A DNA stretch of 35,742 nt. It comes from Candidatus Omnitrophota bacterium (GTDB taxonomy: Bacteria > Omnitrophota > Gorgyraeia > Duberdicusellales > 4484-171). The first letter of the stretch is position 1. Every line of letters begins with the position of its first letter. Position numbers and translations under genes: made by a program. Of the stretch, positions 33,234 to 35,742 are shown in pieces. The stretch covers positions 1-35,742 of the forward strand of contig JAGLSE010000036.1 in the NCBI GenBank assembly GCA_023135905.1, given 5' to 3'. The notes below the pieces were generated by a model. The model was not told the origin of the DNA. It made no database searches and worked only from the letters and a program-made list of their open reading frames with translations.

Positions 33234-35742
33234 TTAACGTTGTTCTTCGAGAGCTGATTGCTCTTCAAGTACTGTTTGCTCTTCGAGAACAGGTTGTTCT
33301 TCAGAAACAGATTGCTCTTCAAGAGCTGGTTGTTCTTCTGACTCAAACCAACTCTTAGTTATAGGCAAATCTCCTTCTCTTTCTATAATCTCTTTTTGAA
33401 GCTCAAGCATAGCCTTAATTTCTAAAGTCTTATTTTTAATATAATCTATGTCAATAACCTGGCCCTCGGAAAGAGCAGACATCTCATCTATCCTAAAGCC
33501 CTGCTCTTCACCAATCACTTTTAATCTTTCTATTACAATAGAAAGCGAGTCGTAGATAGCTTCAATATCCTTCTCGGTTAAACCCTTTATATCTTCGCTT
33601 AAAAAGCCTGAATCTTCTATGTCCTTCATAAGTAAACTAATAACGACATTTGCCTCAGTAATAGCCTCACTCGCCACGCTTATCTCATCACTATCCATAC
33701 TTGATATCTTGCTCGTAAAAGTTGAAGCGTTGGCATCAATTTGTTCTAAGTCGGTAGAAATTACATCAATATTTATGCCGTCAAGAGTCCCTCTGCCCTC
33801 TTCCTTGCAGATAATGGTATGTTCGTTTTTCCCCCAAATAAATTTCACACTATACCCATAAATACCTGAGCCCAATACAGCCTCAGTCATTTCCGCCTCG
33901 TCTATCCGTAGCGTATTCTTACCGTCATAAACACTGATAACCGGAAAGAGGCCCGTATCGGTCTTATATCTAATAGTTAAAGTTTCATTTTCTTTAACAT
34001 AACTTTCCTGATTAAGAATACGTGAGGCTGCCCCACGGACAAGAGTGCTAACCAAAGTCTCGCCAATCTTTAAATCTCCACTACCAATGAGAGTCATGGT
34101 TTCAGTTGCTTTAGTAGTTACCTTTGACTGTATTGCCGTAGCCGCAGCTGATATTTCATCCTCTATAGATTCCTTGGCAGTAGTTATTGCCGTCCTAGTT
34201 TCAACGGCTTCTGTCGATACGCTTGTCTTGACATCTGACACTAAACTTGAAACTGCGCTCACACCGGTAGAAATAACGGCTACGGAGCTATCATAAATAA
34301 ATGAACTTTCACTTCCTCTAAATTCATTACCAACATTATCCATAGCTTTCACTTTAACAAAATAAGTCTCTTTATCCTCCCATACAGGGAAAACGACATT
34401 ATCACTCCATAAAGAGATATCGTTGCTATTAGTGACATTATGCGTGGTAGCAAGCCACTGCTCGGTTGTGGCATCCCAATTAGTGCCGTCCCAATAATAG
34501 CTTGTGCCGCTAGAAATCTTGCTTAAATAGAATACTGCCTTGTTCGCTCCTGCTCCGGAACCACCAATATTATCCGAAACATCACCCTGGAACACGCTGG
34601 GGATAGCGTCCTTGCTGATATAGGTTATACCCATTGGCGCGACAACTATTGCTGTTACAGGAATGGAAGTATCCTTAACCATGGTGATTGTTACCGGTAC
34701 AACACTAACATTGCCGGGACCATCATAAGCGATCACGCTTATAGTACCACTAACGTCAGTATTAGTTATATTATATGTTTGGCTATAGTCACTGGCTATA
34801 TCCTCTATCTCGATATCTGCGCCAAACGCACCAAAAACTACTCTATCTATCTCACCTGTTACATCAGCCGCATTTACTGCTATCTCTATTTGGGTAGAAT
34901 TACTTCCCATTAAATCGCTGAAGTACACTGTCTGACCATTAACATAGGTATATTCCATTCCGGTTCCGCTTTCACCGATACTACCAAAACTAACAGTAGG
35001 AGAAGTTTTATCAAAACTTATACTTGAACCATCTGTAGTGGTAGTAACCACTATACCAAAATCTCCTGAAATATCAGAACAAACAATACTAAATGTCACT
35101 ATTCCTTCACTATCAAGTGAATTAATTGTATATGCCGCAGTCCAGATGTCCCCACTAATATTTGCATATTCTACAGTAGTATCATTTATAGCAACCCCGC
35201 CCGATTTAAAAGTTACTACTGGAGTCTGAATTGGTTCACTAGCAGTCAAGGTTAATGTAATCACATCACCCACTTTAGCCCATGTAGTTGGATTATTTTT
35301 ATTATCCGAAGCTATAGTTATTGTTGTAAGTGTGGGCTCTTGGGTATCTTTTATTATGCCGGCTTCAGAATCAGTGCCTTCATTGCCTGCTGCATCAGTA
35401 TCTCTTAAGTATAAGGTAAAGTTGCCTTCGTCTAAATCGTCGAATCCGGTAACTTCGCTTAAAGTGGTTTCTCCGCTGGTTGCCACAACCCAAATTACAT
35501 TATCAATAGAACATTGTGCGTTAGTTAATTCACTATCAGTAAAGGTGATCACCGTTGCGCCGTTTACATAGTCGTTAGTTTGCGGTGCGGTGATCTCAAC
35601 CACGGGAGCGATACTGTCATAGACAATGCTAAACTGGTCAGCTACAGCATTGTCATTATTCGCCGCGTCTACTGCTACTGCGGATGATATGTTTACTGTT
35701 ATTTCGCCGTCTGATGTCGGGGTTACGTTAAAGGTATATTCG
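33234..35742 (-). CDS. Giant Ig-like surface protein paralogue, 5' end outside window
   Basis: 835 C-terminal residues are visible; the frame stays open to the right edge, so the true start lies beyond it (a GTG at 35603 is internal). It consists of Ig-like repeats (for example APQTNDYVNGATV, TVSFGSIGESGTG) followed by a module (SYYWDGTNWDATTEQWLATTH), a helical segment, an ILNQESYVKENETLTIRYK beta domain, and a coiled coil. This whole stretch is homologous to residues about 1368-1900 of the downstream protein. The last ~33 residues are hexapeptide repeats (EEQPAL, EEQSVS, EEQPVL). No membrane anchor is seen. The function is unknown; a surface location is inferred from the domain types. Confidence 0.85.
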   Translation of the reverse strand, partial: EYTFNVTPTSDGEITVNISSAVAVDAANNDNAVADQFSIVYDSIAPVVEITAPQTNDYVNGATVITFTDSELTNAQCSIDNVIWVVATSGETTLSEVTGFDDLDEGNFTLYLRDTDAAGNEGTDSEAGIIKDTQEPTLTTITIASDNKNNPTTWAKVGDVITLTLTASEPIQTPVVTFKSGGVAINDTTVEYANISGDIWTAAYTINSLDSEGIVTFSIVCSDISGDFGIVVTTTTDGSSISFDKTSPTVSFGSIGESGTGMEYTYVNGQTVYFSDLMGSNSTQIEIAVNAADVTGEIDRVVFGAFGADIEIEDIASDYSQTYNITNTDVSGTISVIAYDGPGNVSVVPVTITMVKDTSIPVTAIVVAPMGITYISKDAIPSVFQGDVSDNIGGSGAGANKAVFYLSKISSGTSYYWDGTNWDATTEQWLATTHNVTNSNDISLWSDNVVFPVWEDKETYFVKVKAMDNVGNEFRGSESSFIYDSSVAVISTGVSAVSSLVSDVKTSVSTEAVETRTAITTAKESIEDEISAAATAIQSKVTTKATETMTLIGSGDLKIGETLVSTLVRGAASRILNQESYVKENETLTIRYKTDTGLFPVISVYDGKNTLRIDEAEMTEAVLGSGIYGYSVKFIWGKNEHTIICKEEGRGTLDGINIDVISTDLEQIDANASTFTSKISSMDSDEISVASEAITEANVVISLLMKDIEDSGFLSEDIKGLTEKDIEAIYDSLSIVIERLKVIGEEQGFRIDEMSALSEGQVIDIDYIKNKTLEIKAMLELQKEIIEREGDLPITKSWFESEEQPALEEQSVSEEQPVLEEQTVLEEQSALEEQR
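33240..33338 (-). repeat. 18-bp tandem repeats coding an EEQxxx C-terminal tail
   Basis: Five imperfect 18-base units, each starting with a GAAGAGCAA- or GAAGAACAA-type EEQ codon triplet, encode EEQPAL, EEQSVS, EEQPVL, EEQTVL, EEQSAL and a final EEQR. The other giant protein ends differently (PLFKPEKGKVAK), so this tail is specific to one paralogue and may vary in length between strains. Confidence 0.85.

Noticed and set aside
35601-35603. GTG as start of the second giant protein
   Set aside because: The frame upstream continues open to the window edge with the same Ig-like character, so this codon is an internal Val.

Overview
The window is AT-rich DNA from a Gram-negative-type bacterium. 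It carries type II secretion/type IV pilus-like assembly genes, several signal peptides and very large multidomain surface proteins. That mix, with PAC2 and UPF0280 proteins and a divergent F-type ATPase, fits an uncultivated lineage such as Omnitrophota. This placement is inference from gene content, at about 50% confidence. No 16S rRNA or ribosomal protein gene is present to test it.

Layout, left to right. (1) 1-1535, minus strand: pyrR-pyrB behind a textbook promoter, PyrR-binding loop and attenuation terminator; pyrB runs off the left edge. (2) 1536-2279: gene-free, with one perfect 12-bp inverted repeat. (3) 2280-5801, plus strand: a tightly overlapping FIST sensor, histidine kinase and response regulator-GGDEF operon. 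(4) 5802-6301: a promoter, a multi-stem hairpin and tRNA-Leu(GAG). (5) 6407-9533: a metallo-hydrolase relic, then on the minus strand PAC2, NnrE and UPF0280 genes. (6) 10078-24859, all minus strand: a REC-GGDEF protein, then F-type ATPase genes (atpE, b-delta fusion, atpA, atpG, atpD). These interleave with secretion genes in the order atpD-gspE-atpC-gspF, continuing gspG, gspI, gspJ, gspK, a PilM-PilN fusion (GspL-like) and PilO (GspM-like). (7) 25142-25636: a zinc-peptidase pseudogene with three in-frame stops. (8) 25963-35742, minus strand: two tandem giant secreted proteins sharing a nearly identical C-terminal module, followed by a small secreted coiled-coil protein with one membrane anchor.

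How the parts may work together. The region 6 genes could assemble a pseudopilus (GspG/I/J/K, GspF, GspL/M) powered by GspE. The genes of a rotary ATPase that lacks subunit a and the usual epsilon C-terminal domain are embedded among them. The region 8 operon looks like a surface apparatus: two Ig-rich proteins ending in coiled coils, plus a membrane-anchored coiled-coil protein that might hold them.

Repeats are a second theme. Three ~170-bp structured repeats lie between minus-strand genes, all in the same orientation. A ~25-nt element occurs both in intergenic DNA and inside the giant gene, where it is tandemly duplicated and read in two frames. Three heptanucleotide arrays and a further repeat-like segment also sit in frame inside that gene, in a stretch that is visibly GC-richer than the rest of the window.
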